A DNA stretch of 64,000 bases, taken from Anaerolineales bacterium. GTDB taxonomy: Bacteria; Chloroflexota; Anaerolineae; Anaerolineales; UBA11579. Made by a program: the position numbers and the translations under genes. The DNA is taken from the NCBI GenBank assembly GCA_026129335.1, contig JAHCIH010000002.1, forward strand, positions 1 through 64,000, in the 5' to 3' direction. Shown piece after piece: positions 16,929 through 24,874 of this stretch. Every line of letters begins with the position of its first letter. The first letter of the stretch is position 1. The notes beneath the pieces are model-generated. The model saw nothing but the letters and a program-made list of their open reading frames with translations. It had not been told where the DNA came from and did no database searches.

Positions 16929-17402
16929 TCACTGATCCTGATCAAACCTCGCCGCGAACTCCGCCTGCAACTGGGCCAGCCCGGCCAGCGCCAACTGGCG
17001 CTCGGCCGGCGAGCAGTCCAGGACGGCGAATTCGTCCTCGTCGAGGACGAATTGCCGCCCGTCTGGGTAGACCACCAGGTCCAGGGCAAAATCACGGAAA
17101 GTGATTTCGCCCGGGCGGATGATGGCCGGCGCGGCCACGTTGCAGTACCAGCCTTTTAGGCGGTCATCGCCCTGATCACGGATCTCAAAAATATTGAACC
17201 AGCGGTCATCGTAGTAGGTTTCCAAAAAACGATCCCCCTTGTTGAATTCGATCTCCAGTACCCGGCCGCTCTCGGCGCTGAAACGCGCCTCGATTTGCGC
17301 TTCATGGGGCGCTTCGTGCAGCAAGCGGCCCTGCCATTGATACATCAACTCGCCGGCCGGGTTTTGCTTGAATACGGTGACGTTAGTCGTTGGGGAAGAC
17401 AT
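16929..17402 (-). CDS. DUF402 family protein (NtdP/FomD-like)
   Basis: A 157-residue protein whose C-terminal half is the DUF402 beta-barrel signature: GWYCNVAAPAIIRPGEITF, FALDLVVYPDGRQFVLDEDEF, ending in a helix. Characterised relatives hydrolyse nucleoside di- or triphosphates (NtdP) or act as FomD-type nucleotidyl hydrolases; the conserved Asp/Glu (DLVV, DEDEF) bind divalent metals in those enzymes. It starts 20 nt inside the thiQ 3' end (ATG 17402, with GAGG 6 nt before), so it is the last gene of the TPP-riboswitch operon. That context hints at a phosphohydrolase acting on thiamine phosphates or another pyrophosphate, which is inference only. Confidence 0.75.
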   Translation of the reverse strand: MSSPTTNVTVFKQNPAGELMYQWQGRLLHEAPHEAQIEARFSAESGRVLEIEFNKGDRFLETYYDDRWFNIFEIRDQGDDRLKGWYCNVAAPAIIRPGEITFRDFALDLVVYPDGRQFVLDEDEFAVLDCSPAERQLALAGLAQLQAEFAARFDQDQ

Positions 17403-18423
17403 GCAGTGCCTCGGTGGGGTTGAAGCCGACCGTGAGCGGTTGGCCGATATCAGGCAGCTTCGCGGTGGAGGGCAATTCTATAGCCAGCCGCGTATCGCCA
17501 ACAAGAATGTGGGCCAGCAATTGGCTGCCGCGGAACTGCTTACCCGCCAGCGTCCCGCGCAATTTGCCCTTGCCGCGGCCGCCAAGGGCAAAGGCGTCCG
17601 GGCGCAAGAGCACGGTCACCGGCCCCGGCTCGCCGCCAGCCGGCGCGGAGAAGCGGCCCAGGGCCGTCTCGACGGTGGCGCGGCGGCCGCTGCCACGCAA
17701 CTCGCCGGGCAGCAGATTGTCCATGCCCAGGAAACGGGCGACGAAGGCCGAGGCGGGCCGGCGGTAGAGCTCCTCCGGCGTGGCCACCTGGGCCAGACGC
17801 CCGGCGTCCAGCAGCGCCGCCCGGTCGGCGATGGCGTAGGCCTCCTCCTGGTCGTGGGTCACGTAAATACTCGTCTGCCCGGCGCGGCGCAAAATGGCGG
17901 CCAGGTCAGTCTGCAGGCGGGCGCGCAGGGCGCGGTCCAGCGAGCCTAGCGGTTCGTCCAACATCAGCAGGCGCGGTTGCGGGGCCAGGGCGCGGGCCAA
18001 CGCCACGCGCTGCTGCTCGCCGCCTGAGAGGGCCCCGACCTCGCGGCGCTCGAAGCCGCCCAGGCCGACCAACTCCAGCATCTCCGTGACGCGCTTTTCA
18101 ATGCGCGCAAGCGCCCAACCGGCCATCTGCAGGCCGAAAGCGACGTTGCCGCTCACATCGCGGTGCGGGAAGAGGGCGAAATCCTGGAACATCAGCCCGA
18201 AGCCGCGACGGTGCGCCGGCACGGCCGCCAGGTCGCGGCCGTTCCACAGGACCCGGCCACGGTCCGGCGTCTCCAGGCCGGCCACGATGGAAAGCAGCGT
18301 GGACTTGCCGCTGCCGCTAGGTCCCAGCAGAGCGAGCACTTCGCCCTTTTCGACCTGCAGGTCAATGCCTTCCAGCACAACTGTGCCGTCAAAAGATTTG
18401 TGGATGTTCTCGAGGGTCAGCAT
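17383..18423 (-). CDS. thiQ: Thiamine ABC transporter ATP-binding protein
   Basis: A 346-residue ABC ATPase that drives thiamine (or thiamine phosphate) uptake with the permease and binding protein encoded upstream. Walker A is GPSGSGKST at 34-42, the signature LSGGEQQRVALARAL, Walker B LLMLDEP and the H-loop THDQEEA. The C-terminal ~110 residues form a TOBE-like regulatory domain (VTVLLRPDAFALGG), longer than the short E. coli ThiQ and more like PotA/FbpC-type ATPases. The thiamine assignment rests on the operon: TPP riboswitch, thiN and a ThiB-like binding protein. Its start codon overlaps the permease stop by 1 nt (TGATG). Confidence 0.85.
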   Translation of the reverse strand: MLTLENIHKSFDGTVVLEGIDLQVEKGEVLALLGPSGSGKSTLLSIVAGLETPDRGRVLWNGRDLAAVPAHRRGFGLMFQDFALFPHRDVSGNVAFGLQMAGWALARIEKRVTEMLELVGLGGFERREVGALSGGEQQRVALARALAPQPRLLMLDEPLGSLDRALRARLQTDLAAILRRAGQTSIYVTHDQEEAYAIADRAALLDAGRLAQVATPEELYRRPASAFVARFLGMDNLLPGELRGSGRRATVETALGRFSAPAGGEPGPVTVLLRPDAFALGGRGKGKLRGTLAGKQFRGSQLLAHILVGDTRLAIELPSTAKLPDIGQPLTVGFNPTEALHVFPND

Positions 18424-20114
18424 CAGAACTCGCCCACCTCGGCGATGCGCAAGCGCTCAATGAGCAGCATGCCCAGGCCGGTGAAGGCCATCAGGACGGT
18501 GCTCAACGCCATCGCCTGCCCATAGGTCTGAGCGCCGGGCTGGCCCAGCAGGCGATAGATCAACACGGGGATCGTGGGGTACTCCGGCCGGGCGACCAGC
18601 GCGCTGGCGCCGAACTCACCCACCGAGACGGCGAAGGCGAACAACGCCGAAACCAGCAAGGCGCGGCCGACCAGCGGCAGGTCAATATGGCGCAGCACCT
18701 GCCCCGGCGCAGCGCCCAGCACCGCAGCGGCCTGGCGCAGCCGGGGGCGGATGCTGCGCAGCGCCGGCGTCAGGCTGCGCACCACGAAAGGCAGCGCCAC
18801 CAGGCTGTGCGCCAGCGGTACCAGCAACGGCGAAGTGCGCAGGTCCAGCGGCGGGCGGTTGAGGGCGATGATGAACCCCAGGCCCAGGGTGACTGCCGAG
18901 GTGCCCAGCGGCAGCATCAGCAGCGGGTCGAGCAGGCGCACACCGGGGCTACCTTCGCGGCTAGCCAGCAGCCAGGCGGCGGGCAGCCCGGCAGCCAGCG
19001 AGACCAGGATGGTCGCCCCGGCGTAGAGCAGCGAAGTCTGGATGGCCCGAGCCGGTGTGGCGAAGAAGACATTGCCGCGCGGGTCTTCGCCCAGGCTACG
19101 GTAATAATCCAGGGTCAGCCCCGCTTGCACCTGGGTCTGGCCGCGCTCCGGGGTCAGCCGCGAGACAGAGCGCAGCGCCAACCCGGCCAGCGGGGCGAGG
19201 AAGAAGGCAACCAGCAAGGCCAGGTACACCCCAGCCAGCAGCTGCCCGCCAGGGCGCAGGGCGCGCGGCGGGCGGCGGGCGGCCAGCTCCACCGGGCGCG
19301 AGAGCCGCGCCGAAAGGCGCGTGTACGCCGCGGTCAGCGCCAGGGTGAACAACAGCTGCACCAGGGCCAGCACCGCGGCCACCGGCAGGTTGAACAGCGC
19401 GGTGGTCTGGTAATAGATCTCGGTTTCCAGGGTGGCGAAGCGCGGGCCGCCCAGCACCAGCACCACGCCAAACGAGGTGAAATTGAAGATGAACACCAAC
19501 AGCGCGGCGGCCGCCAGGGCCGGGGCGAGCAGCGGCAGGCTGACCCGCAGGAAGACCTGCGCCGGGCCGGCCCCCAGGCTTCGGGCAGCCTGCTCGATGC
19601 GCGGGCTGAGCCGCGCCCAAAAATCACCCACCAGGCGCAGCACGATGGTGGTGTTGTAGAAGACATGGGCGATCAAAATGGCCCCGAAAGTGTTGACAAA
19701 TTGAATTGGCGGGGCCGACAGGCCAAACAGCGTCATGGCTGCCTGGTTGGCCCAGCCGCGTGGCCCCAGCAGGGCGTCGAAGGCGGTGGCTACCACCAAG
19801 GTGGGCAGCACAAAGGGGATGCCGCTGAGGGCGCGCAGCAGGCTCTTGCCGCGGAACTGGTAACGGGCCAGCAGCCAGGCGGCGGGCAGCCCCAGAGCCA
19901 GGGTCAGCAGTGTGGACAGCGTCGCCTGCCAGAAGGTGAAGCCGACCACGCCACGCAGCGCGGGGCTGTTGAACACAGCCGCCAACGCGGGCAGCAACCC
20001 GCCGCCCCTATGCAGGCTGAGCGTCAGGATGCTGCCCAATGGATAGAAGTAAAAGACGGCCAAAAAGGCCAGGGGGAGCAGCCAGAGCAGGCCGAGCAAG
20101 GCCCTGCGCGTCAA
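18423..20114 (-). CDS. thiP: Thiamine ABC transporter permease (fused two-domain)
   Basis: A 563-residue integral membrane protein with two BPD-type permease halves and about 12 helices, as in ThiP and FbpB. Each half has an EAA-like loop that couples to the ATPase: EQAARSLGAGPAQVFLRVSL followed by PLL in the first, and QAAAVLGAAPGQVLRHIDLP followed by LV in the second. It forms the membrane channel of the transporter. It starts 2 nt after the PNPOx-like gene stop and overlaps thiQ by 1 nt, so all are read from one transcript. Confidence 0.87.
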   Translation of the reverse strand: MTRRALLGLLWLLPLAFLAVFYFYPLGSILTLSLHRGGGLLPALAAVFNSPALRGVVGFTFWQATLSTLLTLALGLPAAWLLARYQFRGKSLLRALSGIPFVLPTLVVATAFDALLGPRGWANQAAMTLFGLSAPPIQFVNTFGAILIAHVFYNTTIVLRLVGDFWARLSPRIEQAARSLGAGPAQVFLRVSLPLLAPALAAAALLVFIFNFTSFGVVLVLGGPRFATLETEIYYQTTALFNLPVAAVLALVQLLFTLALTAAYTRLSARLSRPVELAARRPPRALRPGGQLLAGVYLALLVAFFLAPLAGLALRSVSRLTPERGQTQVQAGLTLDYYRSLGEDPRGNVFFATPARAIQTSLLYAGATILVSLAAGLPAAWLLASREGSPGVRLLDPLLMLPLGTSAVTLGLGFIIALNRPPLDLRTSPLLVPLAHSLVALPFVVRSLTPALRSIRPRLRQAAAVLGAAPGQVLRHIDLPLVGRALLVSALFAFAVSVGEFGASALVARPEYPTIPVLIYRLLGQPGAQTYGQAMALSTVLMAFTGLGMLLIERLRIAEVGEF

Positions 20115-20116
20115 GG

Positions 20117-20584
20117 CTACCCGAACACCCAGCGGGTGGCGCTCTTGGGGAAGTCCTGCTCGCGCCAGGCAAATGCGCGCTGGACGCGCAGCGTATGCAC
20201 CTGGCCGCCGAGAATGGAGACCTGGTATTTCTGCTTGTAGGCGGCATCCAGCGCGGCCAGCAAGGCCTGGTCGCTTACGTTTTCAACCGCGCCCTCGAGG
20301 ATGACCACCTCGTCGCCGCTTTCCAGGTGCAGGCTGGCGGCCGGGTTGGCCGCCAGGTTGCGCCCCTTGCGGGACTTTGCACCGTTGCTGAAGTAGAAGC
20401 TCCCCGTATGCCACACTCCCCAGATCGGCGCGGCATGCGGACGCCCGTCGCCCATGGTGGCCAGCCAATAATTGCGGGCGGCGGCCATGCGCTCTTCTAC
20501 GTAAGACCACGGCAGCATGCCAGCTTCATCGCGTTCAATGCCATAGCCCGGCATATGCGGGCGAGAAGCACGGATATCAGCCAT
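20117..20584 (-). CDS. Pyridoxamine 5'-phosphate oxidase-like (FMN split-barrel) protein in the thiamine operon
   Basis: A 155-residue protein of the PNPOx-like split-barrel fold. Typical segments are NYWLATMGDGRPHAAPIWGV, SFYFSNGAKSRKGRNLAANP and SGDEVVILEGAVENVSD, ending YQVSI...VHTLRVQRAFAW. Family members bind FMN, F420 or heme and reduce or oxidise small molecules; this one is too divergent to name a substrate. It sits between thiB and thiP (gaps of 9 and 2 nt), which is unusual, and it will be controlled by the TPP riboswitch. Involvement in thiamine salvage or vitamin B6 chemistry is possible but unproven. Confidence 0.8.
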   Translation of the reverse strand: MADIRASRPHMPGYGIERDEAGMLPWSYVEERMAAARNYWLATMGDGRPHAAPIWGVWHTGSFYFSNGAKSRKGRNLAANPAASLHLESGDEVVILEGAVENVSDQALLAALDAAYKQKYQVSILGGQVHTLRVQRAFAWREQDFPKSATRWVFG

Positions 20585-20593
20585 GTGACCAGT

Positions 20594-21637
20594 TTACCGC
20601 AGCACTTCCTCGGTCCAAGCTTGCACCCAGGTCTCGCGATGAGCAGCGATGTCTTCCGGGCTCACGGTGGCCGGGCGCTGTGGCACTTCCAGGAAGTCCA
20701 CGAACACCGCCTCCAGCCGGGCGTTTGGGTTCACCGGGAAGACGAACATCTGCAGCGGCATGTCCTCCTGGAATACCGGGGAAAGCATGAAGTCCACCCA
20801 GGCCTCGGCCAGGGCGCGCTGCTGCGTGCCGCGCAGGATGCCGACAAACTCAATCTGGCGGAAGCAGCTGCCATCCGCCACCACCGCGGCGGTCACCGGG
20901 TGATCCAGTTCCTCCTCGGCGAAGATCAGGTCCACTGGCGGGCTGGAAGCATACGAGACCACGATCGGCCGCGTGCCGCCCCAGCGGCTGAACTCGGTAT
21001 AGAAGGCCGTATCCCAGTCGCTGACCACGCGCACATCATTGGCCACCAGGCCGCGCCAAAAGTCCAGGTAGCCATCCTCGCCAAAATGGCCGATGGTGGC
21101 CAGCAGAAAAGCCAGGCCCGGGGATGAACTGGCCGGGTTCTGCACCACCAACAGACCGGTATATTCCGGCTCCAGCAGGGCTTCCAGGTTCGCCGGGGGC
21201 GCCAGGCCGCGTTCTTCGAAGTAGGCGATGTCGTAGTTCAGGCACACATCGCCGTAGTCCACCGGCAGGGCGCGGTTCTGCGGGTCCAGCTTGAAGTGGT
21301 CGGGGATGTCGGCCAGCAGCGGCGAGTCATACGGCTCGAAAACCTCGCCCTCCAGCGCACGGCTGAGGAAGGTGTTGTCCACGCCGTAGAAGACGTCGGC
21401 CAGCGGCGCGCCGGCGGCCAGCACGGCGCGGTTGGTGGCCGTGCCGGCATCACCCACGGCGAGGAAAACCACCTCGGCGTTGTGCTGCGTTTCAAAGGCC
21501 GCCACGACCTCCTCGGACACGGCGAAGGAATCATGGGTCATCACCGTCAGGGTGGCCGGGCCGCCGGCCGGCGCGGTTGGAGCGCAGCCCACCAGGGCGG
21601 CGGCCAGCAGGGTCAGGGCGAACAATTTGGCTTTCAT
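20594..21637 (-). CDS. thiB: Thiamine ABC transporter substrate-binding lipoprotein
   Basis: A 347-residue lipoprotein (lipobox ALVGC, Cys near residue 18) of the TbpA/ThiB family that captures thiamine or its phosphates outside the membrane. The mature protein opens LTVMTHDSFAVSEEVVAAFE, standard for this family, and has ADVFYGVDNTFLSRAL, PVDYGDVCLNYD and VSDWDTAFYTEF...VVSYASSP, which match thiamine-binding positions in E. coli TbpA (the W-D/S-T-A segment and the YxxSP segment). ATG 21637 follows AAGGAG at 6 nt. An upstream in-frame extension inside thiN is not coding for this gene. It begins 13 nt after the thiN stop. Confidence 0.88.
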   Translation of the reverse strand: MKAKLFALTLLAAALVGCAPTAPAGGPATLTVMTHDSFAVSEEVVAAFETQHNAEVVFLAVGDAGTATNRAVLAAGAPLADVFYGVDNTFLSRALEGEVFEPYDSPLLADIPDHFKLDPQNRALPVDYGDVCLNYDIAYFEERGLAPPANLEALLEPEYTGLLVVQNPASSSPGLAFLLATIGHFGEDGYLDFWRGLVANDVRVVSDWDTAFYTEFSRWGGTRPIVVSYASSPPVDLIFAEEELDHPVTAAVVADGSCFRQIEFVGILRGTQQRALAEAWVDFMLSPVFQEDMPLQMFVFPVNPNARLEAVFVDFLEVPQRPATVSPEDIAAHRETWVQAWTEEVLR

Positions 21638-21650
21638 GTTGAACTCCTTG

Positions 21651-22289
21651 TCAGCTTCGGTGTTGAATGATGCACAAGAGGATGCCGCGCGCCAGTTCCA
21701 CGCGCGGGTTGGGTTCGGCGACCACGTTGCTGACCCCGCGGCTGCTGCCCAGCGGCAGGGTCTCACCGGCCAGTGGGTAGGTTAGCCCCTGAGTGCGCAC
21801 GCCCTCAGCGTCGCCGGCCAGCGGTAGCAGCGAGACGCGCTCGCCGGGCTTGGCATCCAGTTCCGCCGCGGCACGGATGGTGAACAGCCGCTGGCCGCCG
21901 TGCAGGAACACGATGGGCAGGTCGGCGAACTGCGCCTGGGCGGCCAACAACAGGTTGGCCAGGCTGTGGTCCCAGCGCCCGCCCAGGCCGGCCAGCACGA
22001 TGATCTCGTTGACGCCGGCTTCGCGGGCGGCGGCCAGGGCCAGTTCCAGGTCGGTCTGGTCCTTGTCCGCCGGGTAGCGGAGCAGCTTGGCGCCACGGGC
22101 TTGCAGTTCGGCCTGCTCAGCGAGGCTCAACGAGTCCATGTCGCCGACCAACAGCTGCGGCGCCAGACCCAGCCGCAGGCAGTGGCGGCCGCCGCCGTCC
22201 GCGGCGACCAGCAGCTGCGCGGCGGCCAGCCGCTGGTCCAAATCCGGCGGCGGGACGAACTCCCCATTGGCGAAGAGGATTGCGAGCAA
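21651..22289 (-). CDS. thiN: Thiamine diphosphokinase
   Basis: A 212-residue thiamine pyrophosphokinase that makes TPP from thiamine and ATP. Motifs: ILFANGEF at the start, LLVAADGGGRHCLRLG, LLVGDMDSL, YPADKDQTDLELAL (D-K-D-x-T-D metal/ATP site) and LAGLGGRWDHSLAN, followed by the small C-terminal barrel. The start is a TTG at 22289, the only start that leaves the ANGEF motif in place. Its SD (GGAGG, 22298-22302) is the 3' arm of the riboswitch terminator, so both transcription and initiation should fall when TPP is high. First gene of the thiamine uptake operon. Confidence 0.9.
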   Translation of the reverse strand: MLAILFANGEFVPPPDLDQRLAAAQLLVAADGGGRHCLRLGLAPQLLVGDMDSLSLAEQAELQARGAKLLRYPADKDQTDLELALAAAREAGVNEIIVLAGLGGRWDHSLANLLLAAQAQFADLPIVFLHGGQRLFTIRAAAELDAKPGERVSLLPLAGDAEGVRTQGLTYPLAGETLPLGSSRGVSNVVAEPNPRVELARGILLCIIQHRS

Positions 22290-22320
22290 AACAAAAACCT
22301 CCAGCGGGGTAGCCGGAGGC
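22290..22320 (-). terminator. TPP-riboswitch expression platform: terminator that also hides the thiN SD
   Basis: On the minus strand a stem CCTCCGGC/GCTGGAGG (22298-22319, one mismatch) is followed by TTTTTGTTTT. The 3' arm contains GGAGG, the SD of the TTG-started thiN. The 5' arm (CCTCCG, 22314-22319) can instead pair with CGGAGG (22347-22352) at the 3' end of the aptamer, giving a simple antiterminator. TPP binding would lock the aptamer and release the terminator. Confidence 0.75.
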
Positions 22321-22336
22321 AGAAAGAGCGCGGATC

Positions 22337-22519
22337 ACGTGCAATCCCTCCGCCGGCATTACCCGGTTCAGGTATCCCAGACATGGCCTGGGTGCGGGTC
22401 GTGGCATATGTTCCGGCGGAGCCGGAACATATACCACCTCTCAGCCCAAAGGCGAAGCGTTACTCGACGAAGTCGAGTAGGTTCGCCCGCGTTGCGAAGC
22501 AACGCAGCTCCCCGTGCAA
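22337..22519 (-). promoter_or_regulatory. TPP (thi-box) riboswitch aptamer
   Basis: The minus strand shows the conserved TPP-riboswitch segments in order: CGGGGAGC, GGGCTGAGAGG, GACCCG, ACCTGAACCGGGTAATGCCG and GGCGGAGGGA. At ~183 nt it is long because of extra hairpins: one at about 22460-22478, a 17-bp stem at 22401-22437 between CTGAGA and ACCC, and a 5-bp stem at 22376-22392 between ACCCG and ACCTGA. It precedes thiN and the thiamine transporter genes. Promoter -10 TATACT lies on the minus strand at about 22533-22538. Confidence 0.9.
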
Positions 22520-22549
22520 AATGTTTCGCCCAGTATATCCCATCCAGCT

Positions 22550-22555
22550 TAGAAT
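22550..22555 (+). promoter_or_regulatory. -10 box (TAGAAT) directly before the phosphotransferase gene
   Basis: TAGAAT ends 6 nt before ATG 22562, giving a leaderless layout. The divergent riboswitch promoter (TATACT, minus strand) lies only about 12 nt away, so the two polymerases would compete for the same DNA. Confidence 0.45.
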
Positions 22556-22561
22556 AAGCTT

Positions 22562-23350
22562 ATGCAGCCTGGCGAGGTCATCGGCCGTGGTCGCACGGCG
22601 GACATTTACAGCTTCGGCCCCTGGGCGCTGAAATGGCTGCATCCCGAATTCTTCTCCCGCGAAGCGCTGTTCAACGAAGTGCAAAAGACGCTGGCCGCCA
22701 ACGACGCCGGGGTCTCTGCGCCCCGGCTGCTCGCCGTGCTGGAGCACCGCGGCCGGCCCGGCCTGCTCTTCGAGCGCATGAGCGGCCCCAGCATGCTGAA
22801 TGTGGTGATGGGCAAATGGTGGCAAGCCGCCCAGTTGGGCCGGCAGTTGGCCGCCCTGCACGCTTCGCTGCATGCCGCGGCCGCGCCGGGTCTGGGCAGC
22901 ATGCACGACAGGCTGGGCTGGGCCATCCGGCATGCCCCGCGGCTGCGCCCGGAACTGAAATCCGCCGCCTTGGACTTGCTGGCCCGCCTGCCGGACGGCG
23001 AAGCGCTGTGCCACGGCGATTTCCACCCCGGCAACGTAGTATTCCATCACGGCGAGGCGATGGTGCTGGATTGGGTGGACGCCTGCCGGGGCAACCCGCT
23101 GGCGGATGTGGCGCGTACGCAAATGCTATTCGAAATTCCGCGCCTGCCGTTGCCGCCTCTGGTAGCTGCCTTCATTAACCGCTTGCGCGCGTATATGCTG
23201 CGTGCCTATCTGGATGAATATTTCAAGCTGCGCCCGGGCGGCCGCGAGCAATTGGATGACTGGCTGACGGTGATCATGGCAGCCCGGCTGGCAGAGCGGG
23301 CGGATGGGGAAGAGGAAATCCTGCTGCAAAAACTACAGCGTTTGGGCTAA
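22562..23350 (+). CDS. APH/choline-kinase-like phosphotransferase
   Basis: A 262-residue protein of the aminoglycoside phosphotransferase/choline kinase fold. The N-lobe begins GEVIGRGRTADIYSFG, a G-rich ATP loop, followed by ALKWLHPEF with the ATP-binding Lys. The C-lobe has the catalytic Brenner motif CHGDFHPGNVVF and the metal site VLDWVDACRGNPLADVART. The family phosphorylates small-molecule hydroxyls (choline, aminoglycosides, sugars, trehalose). The substrate here is unknown, and its position next to the thiamine operon is divergent, so thiamine kinase activity (ThiK belongs to this fold) is possible but unproven. It converges on the endonuclease III gene with a 4-nt overlap. Confidence 0.8.
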   Translation: MQPGEVIGRGRTADIYSFGPWALKWLHPEFFSREALFNEVQKTLAANDAGVSAPRLLAVLEHRGRPGLLFERMSGPSMLNVVMGKWWQAAQLGRQLAALHASLHAAAAPGLGSMHDRLGWAIRHAPRLRPELKSAALDLLARLPDGEALCHGDFHPGNVVFHHGEAMVLDWVDACRGNPLADVARTQMLFEIPRLPLPPLVAAFINRLRAYMLRAYLDEYFKLRPGGREQLDDWLTVIMAARLAERADGEEEILLQKLQRLG

Positions 23351-24015
23351 TTCTCGTAATTCGCCGCGTAGTAATCGCAGAGGTCGCTCAGCGGGCAGTC
23401 TTCGCATTTGGGCCGGCGCGCCTGGCAAATCTCACGCCCCAGGCGGATGATGTTCAGGTGGGCCGTGTAGTAGGTCTCCGGCGGCAGTAGCGCTTCGAAG
23501 TGGGCGTGGGCCTTGTCGGCGTTCATCTTGGCCGGGCGCAGCCCCAGCCGCCCGGTGACCCGGTAGACGTGGGTGTCCACCGGGAAGGCGGGGATGTCCA
23601 GCGAAAACTGCAAAATGATTGCGGCCGTCTTGGGGCCAATGCCATTGAACTGCGTCAGCCAGGCACGGGCTTCCTCGCCGGAGAGGTCGCGCAGAAAGTC
23701 CAACGAGAGCTCGCCGCGCAGCTCGGTGACCTGGCGCAGCACGGCCTGGATACGCGGACCCTTCTGGTTGGCCAACCCGGCGGGGCGTATCGTCTCGATG
23801 ATGTCTTTGGTCGGGGCGTCGCGCACTTCTTCCCAGCTCTTGTAGCGCTTTTTCAGCGCGAAGAAGCCGATGTCGCGGTTGGTGTCGCTGGTGCTTTGCG
23901 AAAGGATGGTGGAGACCAATTCGTCCACCGGTGGCAGCGGGCTGCGCCACTCCGGTTCGCCGTAGAATTCCAGCAGGCGCTGATGAACCGCCAGGCAGCG
24001 GGCGGCCAGGTCCAT
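23347..24015 (-). CDS. nth: Endonuclease III-like DNA glycosylase/AP lyase
   Basis: A 222-residue HhH-GPD base-excision repair enzyme that removes oxidised pyrimidines. The helix-hairpin-helix is LTQFNGIGPKTAAIILQF with the catalytic Asp in FPVDTHVYRVTGRLGL. The C-terminal [4Fe-4S] loop has the C-x6-C-x2-C-x5-C spacing (CQARRPKCEDCPLSDLC). The expected catalytic Lys of endonuclease III would fall in the hairpin segment (GPKTA). ATG 24015 begins one base after the upstream gene's stop (TGACATG), so it is coupled to the metallo-beta-lactamase-fold gene. Confidence 0.88.
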   Translation of the reverse strand: MDLAARCLAVHQRLLEFYGEPEWRSPLPPVDELVSTILSQSTSDTNRDIGFFALKKRYKSWEEVRDAPTKDIIETIRPAGLANQKGPRIQAVLRQVTELRGELSLDFLRDLSGEEARAWLTQFNGIGPKTAAIILQFSLDIPAFPVDTHVYRVTGRLGLRPAKMNADKAHAHFEALLPPETYYTAHLNIIRLGREICQARRPKCEDCPLSDLCDYYAANYEN

Positions 24016-24016
24016 G

Positions 24017-24874
24017 TCAGGCGACCTGCCGGACCTTGCCGGAGCCGAACTGGCGGGCAAAATAGGCCAGCATGCCGTGGCGCAGGCGCTGCTCGAAGAG
24101 CAGTTGTCGCCGTACCGTAGGGCGATATTTTTCAGTGAGCTTGGCGGCCAGCTTTTCGATTTCGTCTTCGGCGGTCTTCTTTTTGGCCAGGCGCTGCAGG
24201 CGGCCGTGCACGTCTTTCAGCAAACGCCGCATGGCAGAGATATCCGTCGCGCCCGCCTTGCCGCCCCGCCCGGCGATGATGGTGTAGTCCTTGAAGGCCC
24301 GGCCGGAGAGAGCGTCCAACTGTTCCAGCCAGGTCTCGATATCAGCGTGGGCCAAAAACGGCGGCTCGCCCAGAGTGAGCGTATCGCCAACGAAGACGAC
24401 CTTTTCCTCAGGGGCGACCAGCCAGCTTGCTCCCGGGTTGGGTCCGGGGCGGTGCTCCAGGCGCAGGCTGTCAGGGCCGAAGTTCAAGGCGATTTGCTCG
24501 GCAAAGGTCAGCCGGGGCAGGATCCAGCGCAGGCCGCTGAGGCCGGGGGTCTCCTCCCACTCCGCGCCGCTTTCCTGCTTCAATGCCTTGAAAATCGCAG
24601 CCCGGCGACGGATTTGACGCACTACCTCGCGATGGGCCAACACCTGAGCCTCCAGGGTTTGCACGCCCAGGGTGCGGTCGGGGTGGGCGTCCAGGTTGAC
24701 CACCAGCCGCCTGCCCACCGCGCCGGCGCCTTTCAAGTCGGCCAGCCATTGGCGGCCTTGTTCCGGCTGCAGCGGCGCATCCACCAGCACGGCAGCCTGC
24801 GGCAGCAGCAATGCGCCAACCGTGGCGCCGGAATAGCTGGTCTCGTAATAAATGTTGGCTTTGAGTTTTTTCAC
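24017..24874 (-). CDS. Metallo-beta-lactamase-fold protein with degenerate metal site
   Basis: A 285-residue protein. Order and wording fit an MBL-fold hydrolase: strands around VGALLLPQAAVLVDAP, then VVNLDAHPDRTLG where HxHxDH is expected, LRLEHRPGPNPGASWLV where the PGHTPG segment is expected, and KVVFVGDTL with a conserved Asp. The first and third His of the main motif are Asp62 and Arg67 and the later His is Asn, so normal two-zinc catalysis is unlikely. A charged, helical C-terminal ~80 residues follow (RLQRLAKKKTAEDEIEKLA). The start is GTG at 24874, overlapping the histidine-kinase stop (GTGA); nth follows after 1 nt. The function is unknown. Confidence 0.65.
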   Translation of the reverse strand: MKKLKANIYYETSYSGATVGALLLPQAAVLVDAPLQPEQGRQWLADLKGAGAVGRRLVVNLDAHPDRTLGVQTLEAQVLAHREVVRQIRRRAAIFKALKQESGAEWEETPGLSGLRWILPRLTFAEQIALNFGPDSLRLEHRPGPNPGASWLVAPEEKVVFVGDTLTLGEPPFLAHADIETWLEQLDALSGRAFKDYTIIAGRGGKAGATDISAMRRLLKDVHGRLQRLAKKKTAEDEIEKLAAKLTEKYRPTVRRQLLFEQRLRHGMLAYFARQFGSGKVRQVA

